Of a stretch of DNA of 64,000 nucleotides, positions 23,498-35,235 are shown one piece after another. Numbering within the stretch: the stretch's first letter is position 1; each line of letters begins with the position of its first letter. Source of the stretch: Corylus avellana (Eukaryota > Streptophyta > Magnoliopsida > Fagales > Betulaceae); the NCBI RefSeq assembly GCF_901000735.1, contig NC_081542.1, positions 18,925,093 to 18,989,092 of the forward strand, in the 5' to 3' direction. The translations under genes were made by a program, and so were the position numbers. The notes under the pieces are model-generated. The model did no database searches. It saw only the letters and a list, made by a program, of their open reading frames with translations, and was not told where the DNA came from.

Positions 23498-26400
23498 ATG
23501 GCACAAAATGAGATTCTTCATCATGTTCAGACTGTATTGGATGGAACAAACTATATGTTGTGGTCTCAATCTATGCGCAGCTTTCTTAAAGACCGCAAGC
23601 CTTGGCTTTATGCAACTGGGGAGATCCAAAAGCCAGTTAAAAGGGATTCTGAGGCAGATGAGGCTTTTACCACTCGTCTTATTGATTGGGATAGCAAACA
23701 TCATCAGATTCTTACATGGTTCCGTAATACCACTATCCCATCTATTTCTACACTCTTTGGCAACTTTGATGAAGCAAAGGGTGCTTGGGATATGCTTGCT
23801 TCTCGTTATTCTTCTATAGATGGTGCTCACGAGTATCAGCTTTTGTTTGAACTTTTCCATCTGAGGCAGGAATCTGGTCAAAGTATAAATGATTTTCTTG
23901 CCCGCATGCAATTCTTATGGAACCAAATTGATGTTTATGATCCTATTTGGAAGGATCCCACTGATGCTGAAATGCATGTTGCCCGTAGAGATCAACATCG
24001 CCTTCACCAATTTTTGATGGCCTTGCATGATGATTTTGAGCCTGTTCGTGTGCAACTATTACATCGTTCTCCTCTTCCCACTTTGGACACTGCCATCTTT
24101 GAACTTGTCCATGCCGAGACTAGATCGTAGACTATGCGCTCTCAGCCTAGTCATACAGTGTTGGCTACACCATCCTCTGGCTCCTCGTCATTCCAAAGAG
24201 AGTATTATGACAGGTCAGGCACTCCTCAACTCCCTCCTAAGTCTTGCGATAACAATTACTGTCGCTATTGTCGACATCAAGGGCACACGATTGACAAGTG
24301 TTGGCGTAAGGGAAGATCTAATGTACCCACAGCAGCAATTGCTCATACTGAGAGTGGTTCATCTCTAGCTACTCCCTCTTCAGTTGCTCCCTCTGGCCAC
24401 ACATTAGGATCTAGTGTCACCTTATCTGCAGCTGACTTCGAGACAATAGTCAACCAGGTCATCCTATCTCATTCTAATAATGCATCTTCCTCTGTCCTCT
24501 TTGTTTTGCCAGGTACATCTTCCCCTTGGCTCTTTGACTCTGCTTGTTGCAATCACATGACACCTCACCCTACTTCCTCTACCACATCTGTACCTTCACC
24601 ACATTCTTCATTAATTCGCACAGCTGATGGCTCTATTATGACTGTTAAAAATATAGGCACTATCAATACACCTTCCCTTTCTGTTCCTGAAGATTTTCAT
24701 GTGCCTGGATTATCCTTCAATCTTCTTTCTGTTGGCCAACTGTGTGAACTTGGATATAGACTTGTTTTTGACTTTTCTAGTGTGCATGTACAGGATCCTC
24801 GTACGAGTCAGACCATTGGGACCAGGCGTAGAATTGGGCGTATGTTCGAACTCTCATCCTTACATCTCCCTGCCACAGGCATCTCTGCTGCAGCCTCTTC
24901 GTCCTCACCATCTCTTGCACTTTGGCATTCGCGTCTTGGTCATGCATCTGCCTCGCATTCAATTTTTAGCTTCAAAGGGTTTATTAGGTTCAGTTTCCAA
25001 TAATTCTTTTGATTGTAGTTCATGTCAACGTGGTAAACAACCGGCTTTGCCATTTAATAATAGTGAATCTCATGCTACTGCTTCTTTTGATTTAATTCAT
25101 TCTGATGTTTGGGGACCTTCTCCTGTTGATAGTATTAGTGGCTCACGTTATTTTGTTATTTTTGTTGATGATTTCTCTCATTACACTTGGGTGTTTTTAA
25201 TGAAATCTCGTTCTGAATTATAGGACATTTATCGTACTTTTGCCAAAATGATTGAAACCCAATTTTCAAAACCCATCAAAGCTTTTCGTTCTGATAATGC
25301 TTTAGAATATACTCAACATGATTTTTAAGCTATTCTCAAACATTATGGCACTGTTCCTCACTTGTCGTGTCCTGGCACCTCACAACAAAATGGTCGAGCT
25401 AAACGTAAACTTAGGCACATATTAGACACTGTTCGTGCTCTTCTCATTTCCATATCTATTCCTACCCCGTTTAGGGTGAAGCCGCTCTCACGGCTGTCTA
25501 CACGATCAATAGGTTGCCTACCCCTATCCTTGATAATTACACTCCTCACGAGCGGTTGTTTGGCTCTATCCCTTCATATCACCATCTCCGTGATTTTGGT
25601 TCTGCTTGTTTTGTTTTACTCCAACCTCATGAGCGCACCAAACTCGAGCTTCGTTCTCAATTGTGTTGTTTTCTTGGATATGGAGTAGAACAAAACGGCT
25701 ACCGATGTTATGATCCTGTGTCTCGTCGTCTTCGCATCTCCCGTCATATAGTTTTTTGGGAGCATCGACTATTCTACGAAGTTGGCAAATTCAGCATGCC
25801 ATCATTCCCTCCCTTTACTACCCATCTTGAGTTTCCTCTTTCTCCTACTCCCACCACCAATGTCTTGCCAGAGTCTCTCACGCTCGAACTGCAGTCATCT
25901 GATGCCCTCAACGCTGCTTCGCCTGCGTCACTAGGTTCTGATGCACTCGACGCTGCTTTGCCTGCGTCCTCAAGTTCTTCGCCTGTCTCCCCAGGTTTTG
26001 TTCCATCCGAGGATCTAGTTTGCACTCCACCACCTGACCTTCGTCGATCCACCCGAGTAAGATCTCTCCCATCCCATTTATAGGATTTTCATTGCTTTCA
26101 TGCCTTAGCTACCTTGCATGAGCCTCACTCCTTTCGTGAGGCCTCCACTAACCCTCTTTGGTAGGCTGCGACGAAAGAGGAACTTGATGCTTTACACAAG
26201 AACAATACATGGGATCTGGTTGACTTACCTTTTGGAAAATCTGTGGTTAGGTGTAAATGGGTTTACAAAATCAAGACTTGTTCCGATGGTACTATTGACA
26301 GGTACAAGGCTTGACTTGTGGCCAGAGGTTTTACTCAGGAATATGGTGTGGATTATGAGGAGACTTTTGCTCCAGTTGCTCGCCTCTCTTCTGTGCGTGC

Positions 26401-26768
26401 TTTGTTAGCTGTTGCAGCCTCTCGACATTTCGTCACTTTGTCAAATGGATGTCAAAAATGCCTTCCTTAATGGTGATTTAAGTGAAGAAGTCTATATGCA
26501 GCCACCTCCTGGATTATCTCATTCTACAAACAAGGTTTGTCGTCTTTGTCGAGCTCTATATGGACTTAAGCAAGCACCTCGAGCATGGTTTGCTAAGTTT
26601 AGTGCCACTATCTCTCGCCTTGGCTACTCCATCAGTTCTTATGATTCAGCCTTGTTTATTTGCTGTATAGACTGGGGTACCATACTTCTTCTACTATATG
26701 TTGATGACAAGATTATCACTGGAGATGATATCACTGGTATTCAGGAACTTAAACAGTTTCTCAGTCAG
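23498..26768 (+). pseudogene. Copia gag-pol, heavily broken
   Basis: The start is the MAQNEILHHV ATG, shared with the other copy. Order: gag (UBN2/DUF4219 type), zinc knuckle CRYCRHQGHTIDKC (C-x2-C-x4-H-x4-C), aspartic protease with LFDSACCNHMT, GAG-pre-integrase LWHSRLGHAS, integrase with HSDVWGP and FRSDNA, then reverse transcriptase with [13 protein letters not shown] and YVDD. Stops include 24128 (TAG), 25221 (TAG), 25327 (TAA), 26081, 26162 and 26312, with frameshifts near 24950, 25480 and 26410. The catalytic glutamate of integrase is lysine here (AKRK at about 25398 against AERK in the minus copy). It cannot encode an active polyprotein. Confidence 0.9.
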
Positions 26769-26868
26769 NNNNNNNNNNNNNNNNNNNNNNNNNNNNNNNN
26801 NNNNNNNNNNNNNNNNNNNNNNNNNNNNNNNNNNNNNNNNNNNNNNNNNNNNNNNNNNNNNNNNNNNN
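26769..26868. other. Assembly gap (100 N)
   Basis: Exactly 100 N between the broken reverse transcriptase of the plus copia and 44 bp of spacer that flanks the minus copia. Confidence 0.95.
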
Positions 26869-26912
26869 ATTTATATAGAAAAACAAAAAAAAAGTAGTTT
26901 TGTGCCTTAAAC

Positions 26913-27070
26913 TGTTGAGAATAAAGTTGTATATTGAATCACACTGTATAATGCACAGAAGGGGTCTATATATAGGCTAATAATACAGACATAGTAGAAT
27001 AAGGAAACATAACCCTAATAGACTTAGCATACCAAAGAAAGTAAATAACAATAATATAATATTATCAACA
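26913..27070 (-). repeat. 3' LTR of the minus copia
   Basis: Plus-strand ends are tgttgagaataa and attatcaaca. It contains tctatatatagg, the LTR TATA region. Confidence 0.93.
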
Positions 27071-27081
27071 GCCCCCCACAA
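27071..27081 (-). promoter_or_regulatory. Polypurine tract
   Basis: On the minus strand ttgtggggggc lies directly before the 3' LTR, as needed for second-strand priming. Confidence 0.8.
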
Positions 27082-27083
27082 GC

Positions 27084-30000
27084 TCAAGGTGGAGTGCGAG
27101 AGACCAACTTGAGGTTGGACACAAGATCACGAAAACGCCTTGGAGGATGTGACTCTGTAAAGATGTCTGCGAGCTGATCACGGGACGAGATAGAATGAAG
27201 CTGTAGTGAGCCCTGAAGAAGATGATGATGAACAAAATGACAATCAATCTCAATATGTTTTGTCCATTCATGAAAAACATCATTATGAGCAATCTGAATA
27301 GCACTCTTGTTGTCATAGTATACAAGAGTAGTAGAAGAAAGAGAGACACCCATATCCTGTAACAGCCATCGCAACCAAAGAAGCTATGCGGTAGTGTCAT
27401 CTAGAGCACGATATTCTGCCTCAGTACTAGATTGAGCAACAACAGTCTGTTTCTTACTTCGCCAAGAGATAAGCGAGGTGCCAAGTAGAAAACAATAACC
27501 AGTGGTAGAGTGACGATCTGACGGATCACCCGCCCAATCAGCATCAGTATAAGCATGCAGCTGTAGAGGAGACTGAGAGGAGAAATAAAGCCCATGAAAT
27601 AATGTCCCCTTCAGGTACCGAAGAATGCGGAGGACAGCTGAGAAATGAGTGGAGCAAGGAGCAGCCATATATTGACTCACTTGATGGACAACATACGAGA
27701 TATCAGGTCGAGTGACAGTAAGATAGACAAGACTGCCAACTAAATGCCGATATAAGGTAAAATCGTGAAGAGGCTCGCCATCATGAGGAGTGAGACGAGT
27801 ATTAAGCTCAGTCGGTGTGTCGACAATCTTACTATCTGTGAGATTGGCCCGGGAAAGCAAATCAGATATATACTTGGCTTGTGTTAAATAATAACCATCA
27901 GAAGAAGATGAGATCTCAAGACCAAGAAAATTGCTGAGAGGACCAAGATCTTTCATCTCAAAGTGCTGACTGAGAAACTGTTTAAGTTCCTGAATACTAG
28001 TGATATCATCTCCAGTGATAATCATGTCATCAACATATAGTAGAAGAAGTATGGTACCCCGGTCTGTGAGGCAAATAAACAAGGCTGAATCATAAGAACT
28101 GATAGAGTAGCCAAGGCGAGAGATAGTGGCACTAAACTTAGCAAACCATGCTCGAGGTGCTTGCTTAAGTCCATATAGAGCTCGACGAAGACGACAAACC
28201 TTGTTTGTAGGATGAGATAATCTAGGAGGTGGCTGCATATAGACTTCTTCACTTAAATCACCATTAAGGAAGGCATTTTTGACATCCATTTGACAAAGTG
28301 ACCAATGTCGAGAGGCTGTAACAGCCAACAGAGCACGAACAGAAGAGAGGCGAGCAACTGGAGCAAAAGTCTCCTCATAATCCACACCATATTCCTGAGT
28401 AAAACCTGTGGCCACAAGTCGAGCCTTGTACCTGTCAACAGTACCATTAGAAAAAGTCTTGATTTTGTAAACCCATTTACACCCAACCACAGATTTTCCA
28501 AGAGGTAAGTCAACTAGATCTCACGTATTGTTCTTGTGTAAAGCATCAAGTTCCTCTTCCATCGCAGCCTGCCAAAAAGGGTTAGTGGAGGCCTCACGAA
28601 AGGAGTGACGCTCATGCAAGGTAGCTAAGGCATGAAAGCAATGAAAATCCTATAAATGGGATGGGAGAGATCTTACTCAGGTGGATCGACGAAGGTCAAG
28701 TGGTGAAGTGCAGACTGGATCCTCGGATGGAACAGAACCTGGGGAGGCAGGCGAAGAACTTGAGGACGCCGGCGAAGCGGCGTTGAGTGCATCAGAACAT
28801 GGTGATGCAGGTGAAGCAGCGTCGAGGGCATCAGATGACTACAATTCGAGCGTGAGAGACTCTGGCAAGACATTGGTGGTGGGAGTAGGAGAAAGAGGAA
28901 ACTCAAGAAAGGTAGTAAAGGGAGGGAATGATGGCATGCTGAATTTGCCGACTTCGTAGAATAGTCGATGCTCCCACAAAACTACATGACTAGAGATGCG
29001 AAAATGACGAAACACAGGATCATAACACCGGTAGCCCTTTTGTTCCACTCCATATCCAAGAAAACAACACAGCCGAGAATGAGGCTCAAGTTTTGTGCGC
29101 TCATGAGGCTAGAGTAAAACAAAATAGGTAGAACCAAAGACACGGAGATGGTGATATGAAGGGATAGAGCCAAACAACCGCTCGTGAGAAGTGCAATTAT
29201 CAAGGATAGGGGTAGGCAACCTATTGATCGTGTAGACAGCCATGAGAGTGGCTTCACCCCAAAACGAGGTAGGAATAGATGTGAAAACGAGAAGGGCACG
29301 GACAGTGTCTAATATGTGCCTAAGTTTACGTTCAGCTTGACCATTTTGTTGTGAGGTGCCTGGATAAGACAAGTGAGGAACAGTGCCATAATGTTTGAGA
29401 ACAGCTTGAAAATCATGTTGAGTATATTCTAAAGCATTATCAGAACGAAAAGCTTTGATGGGTTTTGAAAATTGGGTTTCAATCATTTTGGAAAAAGTAT
29501 GATAAATGTCCAATAATTCAAAACGAGATTTCATTAAAAACACTCAAGTGTAACGAGAGAAATCATCAACAAAAATAACAAAATAACGTGAACCACTCAT
29601 ACTAGCAACAGGAGAAGGTCCCCAAACATCAGAATGAATTAAATCAAAAGAAGCAGTAGCATGAGATTCACTATTATTAAATGGCAAAGCCGGTTGTTTA
29701 CTAAGTTGACATGAACTACAATCAAAAGAATTATTGGAAATTGAACCTAATAAACCTTTTGAAGCTAAAAATTGAACGGGAGAGGCAGATGCATGACCAA
29801 GACGCGAATGCCAAAGTGCAACAGATGGTGAGGACGAAGAGGCTGCGGCAGAAATGCCTGTGGCAGGGAGATGTAAGGATGAGAGTTCGAACATATGCCC
29901 AATTCTACGCCCGGTCCCAATGGTCTGACTCGTACGAGGATCCTGTACATGCACACTAAAAAAGTCAAAAATAAGTCTATATCCAAGTTCACACAGTTGG

Positions 30001-31223
30001 CCAACAGAAAGAAGATTGAAGGATAATCCAGGCACATGAAAAACTTCAGGAACAGAAAGGGAAGGTGTATTGATAGTGCATATATTTTTAACAGTCATAA
30101 TGGAGCCATCAGCTGTGCGAATTAATGAAGAATGTGGTTAAGGTACAGATGTGGTAGAAGAAGTAGGGTGAAGTGTCATGTGATTGCAACAAGCAGAGTC
30201 AAAGAGCCAAGGGGAAGAGGTACCTGGAAAAACTGAGAGGACAAAGGAAGATGCATTACCAGAACGAGATAGGACGACCTGGTTGACTATTGTCTCGAAG
30301 TCAACTGCAAATAAGGTGACACTGGATCCTGATGTGTGGCCAGAGGGAGCAGCTAGAGATGAACCACTCTCAGTATGAGCAACTGCTGCTGTGGGTGCAT
30401 TAGATCTTCCCTTACGCCAACACTTGTCAATCGTGTGCCCTCGACGTCGACAATAGCGACAGTAATTGTTATTGCGAGACTTAGAAAGGAGTCGAGGAGT
30501 ACCTAACCTGTCATAATACTCTCGTTGGAATGACGAGGAGCTAGAGGATGGTGCAGCCAACACTGTATGACTAGGCTGAGAGCGCATAGTCTGCGATCTA
30601 GTCTCGGCACGGACAAGTTCGAAGATGGCAGTGTCGAAAGTGGGAAGAGGAGAACGATGTAATAGTTGCACACAAACAGGCTCAAAATCAGCACACAAGG
30701 CCATCAAAAATTGGTGAAGACGATGTTGATCTCTACGGGCAACATACATCTCAGCATCAGTGGGATCCTTCCAGATAGGATCATAAACATCAATTTGGTT
30801 CCACAAGAATTGCATGCGGGCAAGAAAATCATTTATACTCTTACCAGATTCCTGCCTCAGATGGAAAAGTTGAAACAAAAGCTGATACTCGTGAGCACCA
30901 TCTACAGAAGAATAACGAGAAGCAAGCATATCCCAAGCACCCTTTGCTTCATCAAAGCTGCCAAAGAGTGCAAAAATAGATGAGATAGTGGTATTATGGA
31001 ACCATGTAAGAATCTGATGATGTTTGCTATCCCAATCAATAAGACGAGTGGTAAAAGCCTCATCTGCCTCAGAATCCCTTTTAACTGGCTTTTGGATCTC
31101 CCCAGTTACATAAAGCCAAAGCTTGCGGCCTTTAAGAAAGCTGCGCATAGATTGAGACCACAACATATAGTTTGTTCCATCCAATACAGTCTGAACATGA
31201 TGAAGAATCTCATTTTGGGCCAT
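27084..31223 (-). pseudogene. Copia gag-pol, several stops
   Basis: Starts at the ATG at 31223 (MAQNEILHHV). Order: gag, zinc knuckle CRYCRRRGHTIDKC, protease LFDSACCNHMT, GAG-pre-integrase LWHSRLGHAS, integrase (HSDVWGP, FRSDNA, catalytic E in NGQAERK), reverse transcriptase ([26 protein letters not shown]), RNase H (DADWAGDPSDRHSTTGY, SSTEAEYRAL, YYDNKSAIQIA), ending at 27084. In-frame stops: 30138 (TAA), 29544 (TGA at the W of YTWVF), 29109, two in the integrase-RT linker near 28840 and 28680, about 28511 (TGA), and 27384 (TAG). Most fit C-to-T change on one strand or the other, as expected for methylated retroelements. The coding order is that of Ty1/copia (integrase before RT). Lineage is not assigned. 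Confidence 0.92.
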
Positions 31224-31299
31224 CTAGAAGGCTCAAATGCAAAAACAGACTACAAATATGAAATCAGGACGAAAAAAAAAAAGGTAAGAAAGCACCTGC

Positions 31300-31510
31300 T
31301 CAACTCTGGAAGTCAACAAAAGTCAATGGTCAAAGTCAACACTGACGTGGCACTAATGACATGGCAAGTTCTGACTTGGCACTGATGACGTGGCGATGTT
31401 GACGTGACACGTAGTGCTTATGTGGCACTGATGACGTAGCACAATGCTAACGTGATCTGCTGACGTGACAATGATGACGTGGCACGTAGGGCTAACGTGG
31501 TAGTCTGGTG
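31300..31510. repeat. Short tandem units in the copia leader
   Basis: About ten imperfect units around (tg)acgtggcac(tg)atgacgtggc lie between LTR and gag. The plus copy has the matching array at about 23280-23410 (gccacatcagc, gccacatcat, gccacgt). The array is noncoding; an open frame of 182 codons across it (31353-31901) is not conserved. Confidence 0.7.
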
Positions 31511-31944
31511 CGATGGCGCGTGCAGTACACGCGCAAATGGAGGTGGCGTGGTCTTGGCGCGTGGATCTGACGCGCGAAACTTCTATGGGCGCGTGAGGGC
31601 GCGTTCGGCGTTGTATGGAGGAGATGGGGCCTGTTTTGAAATCACCGAGAGTATATCTATCGATCGATGGCTTTGAAGAAGTGATCGGACCACCGTGGCG
31701 GCTGGTGGCAAAATGGTAGTGGCGGAATTGCCGAAACTTTGGGCGGCGCGTGAGGGCGCGTGAAAGCTCCGATGGGGCTGTGTGCAAGGGCTCTGGGATG
31801 ATTGTCTTTCGGGCTTTCAAGCGGTATAGTGATACGCTGAAAACCTCAAGGAGAAGATAGAGAACCATGAGGAACAGAGAGAATGATTCGTCGGATAACA
31901 TTGGCGGCCCCCAAAAAAAAAATTTGAAGTGATTCAGAACCTGT

Positions 31945-31956
31945 GCTCTAATACCA
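31945..31956 (-). promoter_or_regulatory. Primer-binding site of the minus copia
   Basis: On the minus strand tggtattagagc directly follows the 5' LTR; one base differs from the initiator-Met consensus tggtatcagagc. Confidence 0.88.
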
Positions 31957-32114
31957 TGTTGAGAATAATGTTGTATATTGAATCACACTGTATAATGTAC
32001 AGAAAGGGCCTATATATAGGCTAATAATACAGACCTAGTAGAATAAGGAAAGATAACCTTAATAGACTTAGAATACCGAAGAAAGTAAATAACAATAATA
32101 TAATATTATTAACA
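31957..32114 (-). repeat. 5' LTR of the minus copia
   Basis: 158 bp, same ends as the 3' LTR (TGTTRATAATATT...TTCTCAACA on the minus strand). TATA sequence tatatatagg at 32011-32020. Confidence 0.93.
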
Positions 32115-33482
32115 TAAAGAAAATCAAGGAAAACTGCTGCTACTTCTCTTATTGAACTTTCTACTTCTAACTAGACTCCAACAATCAGCCAACTGCGTAT
32201 CTTAACTTGAATTGAAGTACCTCACGTGCACATGCTTCCTTCATCCAACTACTTCTCATATATTAAACATAAACCACAATCTAAATCTTCCCCTCTGAAG
32301 CAAACCCAATGAAAACAAGAACACCCACAAACCAAAAACAGAAAACCCACATAAAAATCCAATCTTTAAAGAAAAACAAAAGAATACCCAAAAGGGCGAG
32401 TCATGTTCAACACCAAAAAATAAAAAAATAAATCTATGCTCACAACATTTCAGAAACTAGGGGAATTTGAAGCTTCTACCTTGAATTACGTTGGGTATGG
32501 CTCCATTTTGTGGATGATTCAATTAGTTTTTGCAATCCAGCTGTAGTCTAGGACATCTGGATTACTCTTGACTAATCATCACACACAAAACTCACTTGAG
32601 CCAGGCTATACTCGCAGTTAATGTATGCAACTCTTTTGAGAATTGGAAGAGGGTAAAGATTAGTACTTTGAAGAATAGTAAACTATATTTCTCTGGTCTA
32701 TCATGTTAAAAGCAAAACAAGCATACAACCTCTTCTTTTCCTTCTGCCAACCAAAAGTCTGGTCCACCACCACTCAAGGAAAAAACGGTCAGCTCACGCC
32801 GAGTTTCCGTTTGGGCTTTGAGGTGGCAAAGAGAGTCAGAGACAAAATTTAAAAAAAAAAAAAAATTAGGGTAACTTCACTTACACGGGAAATGAGTCAA
32901 ATGACGAGTTTATTCCAAACACTCTTCTAATGTTTAAAAACTCTTACTTTGGTGTATCAAACTTTTGTTTCGTTTCAAATTCCACGTGTGAAATTCTTAA
33001 AATACCCTAATTTTCTATTAAAAGATAATTTAAAAAAAAAAAAAAAAAACTCCTAACCCGTGAGTTCACTAGTGGATCTAACCCACTCGTTTTATGGCCC
33101 ATGGGTCATATTATTATTATTTAAAAAAAAAAAAAAATCCCATCATGGGTGACCCTCCGTTAGTCACAAAGTGACCCACGGGGTCAGTGTGTTTGTTAAA
33201 GGGTTTTAGTTCGATAATGTAGAAAAAATTGATTTATGTGAAAAAATAAAAAATGTAAAAATTTCTTTTTTTTTTTTTTTTTTTTTTTAAAAAAAAAGTA
33301 AGAATGTTTGGTATGGAATAATGAAAAAAAATTATTTTGTAGTGATTTTTTTATTTAAATAGTAGTAAAAAGTGATTACTTTATAACGCCGCCCAGATTT
33401 AAAATCCTCATTTAAAGAGATTACTCGGAATCATCATATCTCTTAGTAGAGAGAATTAGTAGACATACGCGTGATTGCTTGC
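32115..33482 (-). repeat. Spacer with inverted NLR-upstream sequence; mirror of 48560-49885
   Basis: The segment is the reverse complement of about 48570-49885 (shared: gaaactaggggaatttgaagctt, tggatgattcaattag, ccaaaagtctggtccaccac). It includes an NLR upstream-module part (32280-32850) and a spacer part (32870-33480) with A/T tracts. No gene is visible. Confidence 0.75.
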
Positions 33483-33491
33483 TTAGAATTA

Positions 33492-34331
33492 GGGTTAAAT
33501 ACTAAATACCTCCTCTAGGGTTTCATTACTTTATTTTTTCTCCCATAGGGTTTGATTTTTATCACAGGAGGTCTTTGTGGTTTTGATAATAAACCAAGTT
33601 AGTCTTCCGTTAGTTGACTTAACAGAATTCCACGTGGATCAATCAAATGATGACACATGGTACCTACTTAAAATTTTTTTATTTTTTTTAAATTAACAAA
33701 AATGTATTTAAAAAAAAATTAATAAATAAATAAATAAAAAAATCAACCACCCCCTTGGCCATTTGGGGGTGGCCACCCAAGGGGGTGGCCGAAACCCACC
33801 CCCATCCACCATTGGGGATGGTTTTGGCCACCCCCTAGGCTCGATGGGGGTCGCCGAGCCACCCCCAGTACCCACTGGGGGTGGGTTTCGACCACCCCCT
33901 TGGGAGCGAAGGGGGTGGCCGAAACCACCCCCAACCACCATTGGGGTGGTTTAGGCCACCTCGTAGGCTCCATGGGGTGGCCGAGCCACCCCCAGTACCC
34001 ATTAGGGGTGGGTTTCGGTCACTCCTTTAGGCACCAAGGAGGTGGCTCGGCCACTCTCAATTTTTTTTTTCTTTTTCTTTTTCTTTTAATACATTTTTTT
34101 ATTTTTTTTATTTTTTTAACCAAAAAAAGATTAAAAAAATTTTAAGTAGGTGCCACATATCATCATTTGATTGGTCTACGTGAAATTCCGTTAAGTTAAT
34201 TAACGGTCAACTAACGGAGAATTAACTTGGTCTATTATCAAAACTATAGGGACCTCCTATGATAAAAATCAAACCCTAAAAGAAAAAAATAAAGTAATGA
34301 AATCCCATGAGGGGTATTTAGCATTTAACCC
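33492..34331. mobile_element. Mutator-type foldback element 1 (840 bp, 9-bp TSD)
   Basis: Arms of about 200 bp run inward from gggttaaatac and atttaaccc. The flanks are the 9-bp duplication ttagaatta (33483-33491 and 34332-34340). The mirror locus at about 48565-48580 has a single ttagaatta (read on the minus strand) and no insert, which proves the ends. The core (33745-34060) is an array of gggggtggcc and ccaccccc units. No transposase is present, so it is non-autonomous. Nine-base duplications are the hallmark of the Mutator superfamily. Open frames across the core are repeat artefacts. Confidence 0.93.
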
Positions 34332-34512
34332 TTAGAATTAATATCCTTATACCACTCCTTATTTGCTTAAAAAAATTAAAAAAAAAAAGTAGACGATTGA
34401 TTAGTAGAGAGAATTATATGGATTATTTTAAGAGAATTATATGGATTATTTCACTTTTCTTCCCTTCCCATTTTTAGAACAACTTGCCGACACCACCTTC
34501 TGATTTATTTTA

Positions 34513-35226
34513 GGGTTAACTATCTCGACCCCTAGGTTTGTCAACTTTATTTTTTTCTCTGGGGTTTCATTTTTATCACAGGAGGTCCATGTGGTTTTGA
34601 TAATAGACCAAGTTAGTCCTCCGTCAGTTGACTTAACGGAATTCCACGTGGACCAATTAAACGTTGACACATGACACCTATTTAATTTAATTTTTTTTTT
34701 TTAAATTATAAAAAAAAAATGTATTTTCAAAAAAAAAAAAAAAACAAAACAAAAAAGAAAAGAAAAACAATTGGGGGTGGTCGAAACGACCCCCAGTACC
34801 CACTGGGGGTGGCTCGGCCATCCCCATGGAGCCTTGGGGGTGGCTCCCAATGGGAACTGGGGGTGGTTTCGGCCACCCGCTTGGAGCCCAAGGGGGTGGC
34901 CGAGCCACCCCCATCCGGCCAGATGGGGGTGGCCAGGCCACCCCCATGGCCAAAGGGGGTGGCCAAGCCACCCCAAAATGGCCAAGGGGGTGGCTCGGCC
35001 ACCCCCAATTTTTTTCCTTTTCTTTTTTTTATTTTACTTAAAAAAAAAATACATTTTTTTAATTAAAAAAAATTAAATAAGTGCCACGTGTCAGTCTTAA
35101 CGGTCAACTAACGGATGAACTAATTTAATCTTTATTAAAACCCCATGGAGTCTTGTGATAAAAATGAAACCATATGAGGAAAAAATAAAGTTGTCAAACC
35201 CCATTAAAAAATTAAATATTTAACCC
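34513..35226. mobile_element. Mutator-type foldback element 2 (714 bp, 9-bp TSD)
   Basis: Same design as element 1: starts gggttaacta, ends atatttaaccc, with arms containing atcacaggaggtc and ccgttgactt-type blocks. Flanks are tttatttta (34504-34512) and ttcatttta (35227-35235), one mismatch in nine. The mirror locus near 48400-48412 carries one ttcatttta (minus strand) and no insert. The core (34770-35010) consists of gggggtggc/gccaccccc units. It lies 181 bp from element 1, and both are missing from the mirror locus. Confidence 0.92.
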
Positions 35227-35235
35227 TTCATTTTA

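Larger units (their letters stand above)
22799..26768 (+). mobile_element. Ty1/copia retrotransposon, plus strand, 5'-LTR truncated, cut by a gap
   Basis: Only the last 39 bp of the 5' LTR remain (ending ctcaaca at 22837; the family's LTR is 158 bp). The primer-binding site tagtatcagagc follows at 22838, complementary to initiator Met tRNA apart from one base. A 660-bp leader with short tandem units precedes gag-pol. The reverse-transcriptase part runs into the gap at 26769, so RNase H, polypurine tract and 3' LTR are not seen. The minus-strand copy at 26913-32114 is the same family. Confidence 0.9.
26913..32114 (-). mobile_element. Ty1/copia retrotransposon, minus strand, both LTRs present
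   Basis: It is 5.2 kb with 158-bp LTRs at 26913-27070 (3') and 31957-32114 (5'), a primer-binding site at 31945-31956 and a polypurine tract at 27071-27081. The flanks are taaac (26908-26912) and taaag (32115-32119), an imperfect 5-bp duplication. The unfilled paralogous site is near 49880-49895, where gccttaaac and taaagaaaatc are one base apart (read on the minus strand). By eye the LTRs differ at about 10 of 158 positions, so the insertion is not recent. gag-pol has several stops but is less damaged than the plus copy. Confidence 0.93.

Noticed and set aside
31353..31901. 182-codon minus frame in the copia leader
   Set aside because: Covers LTR-proximal tandem units, is not conserved in the plus copy, and has no recognisable domain.
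34687..35066. Several overlapping 70-115 codon frames
   Set aside because: All lie in the foldback core and give repeat-derived GGG/PPP peptides in many frames.
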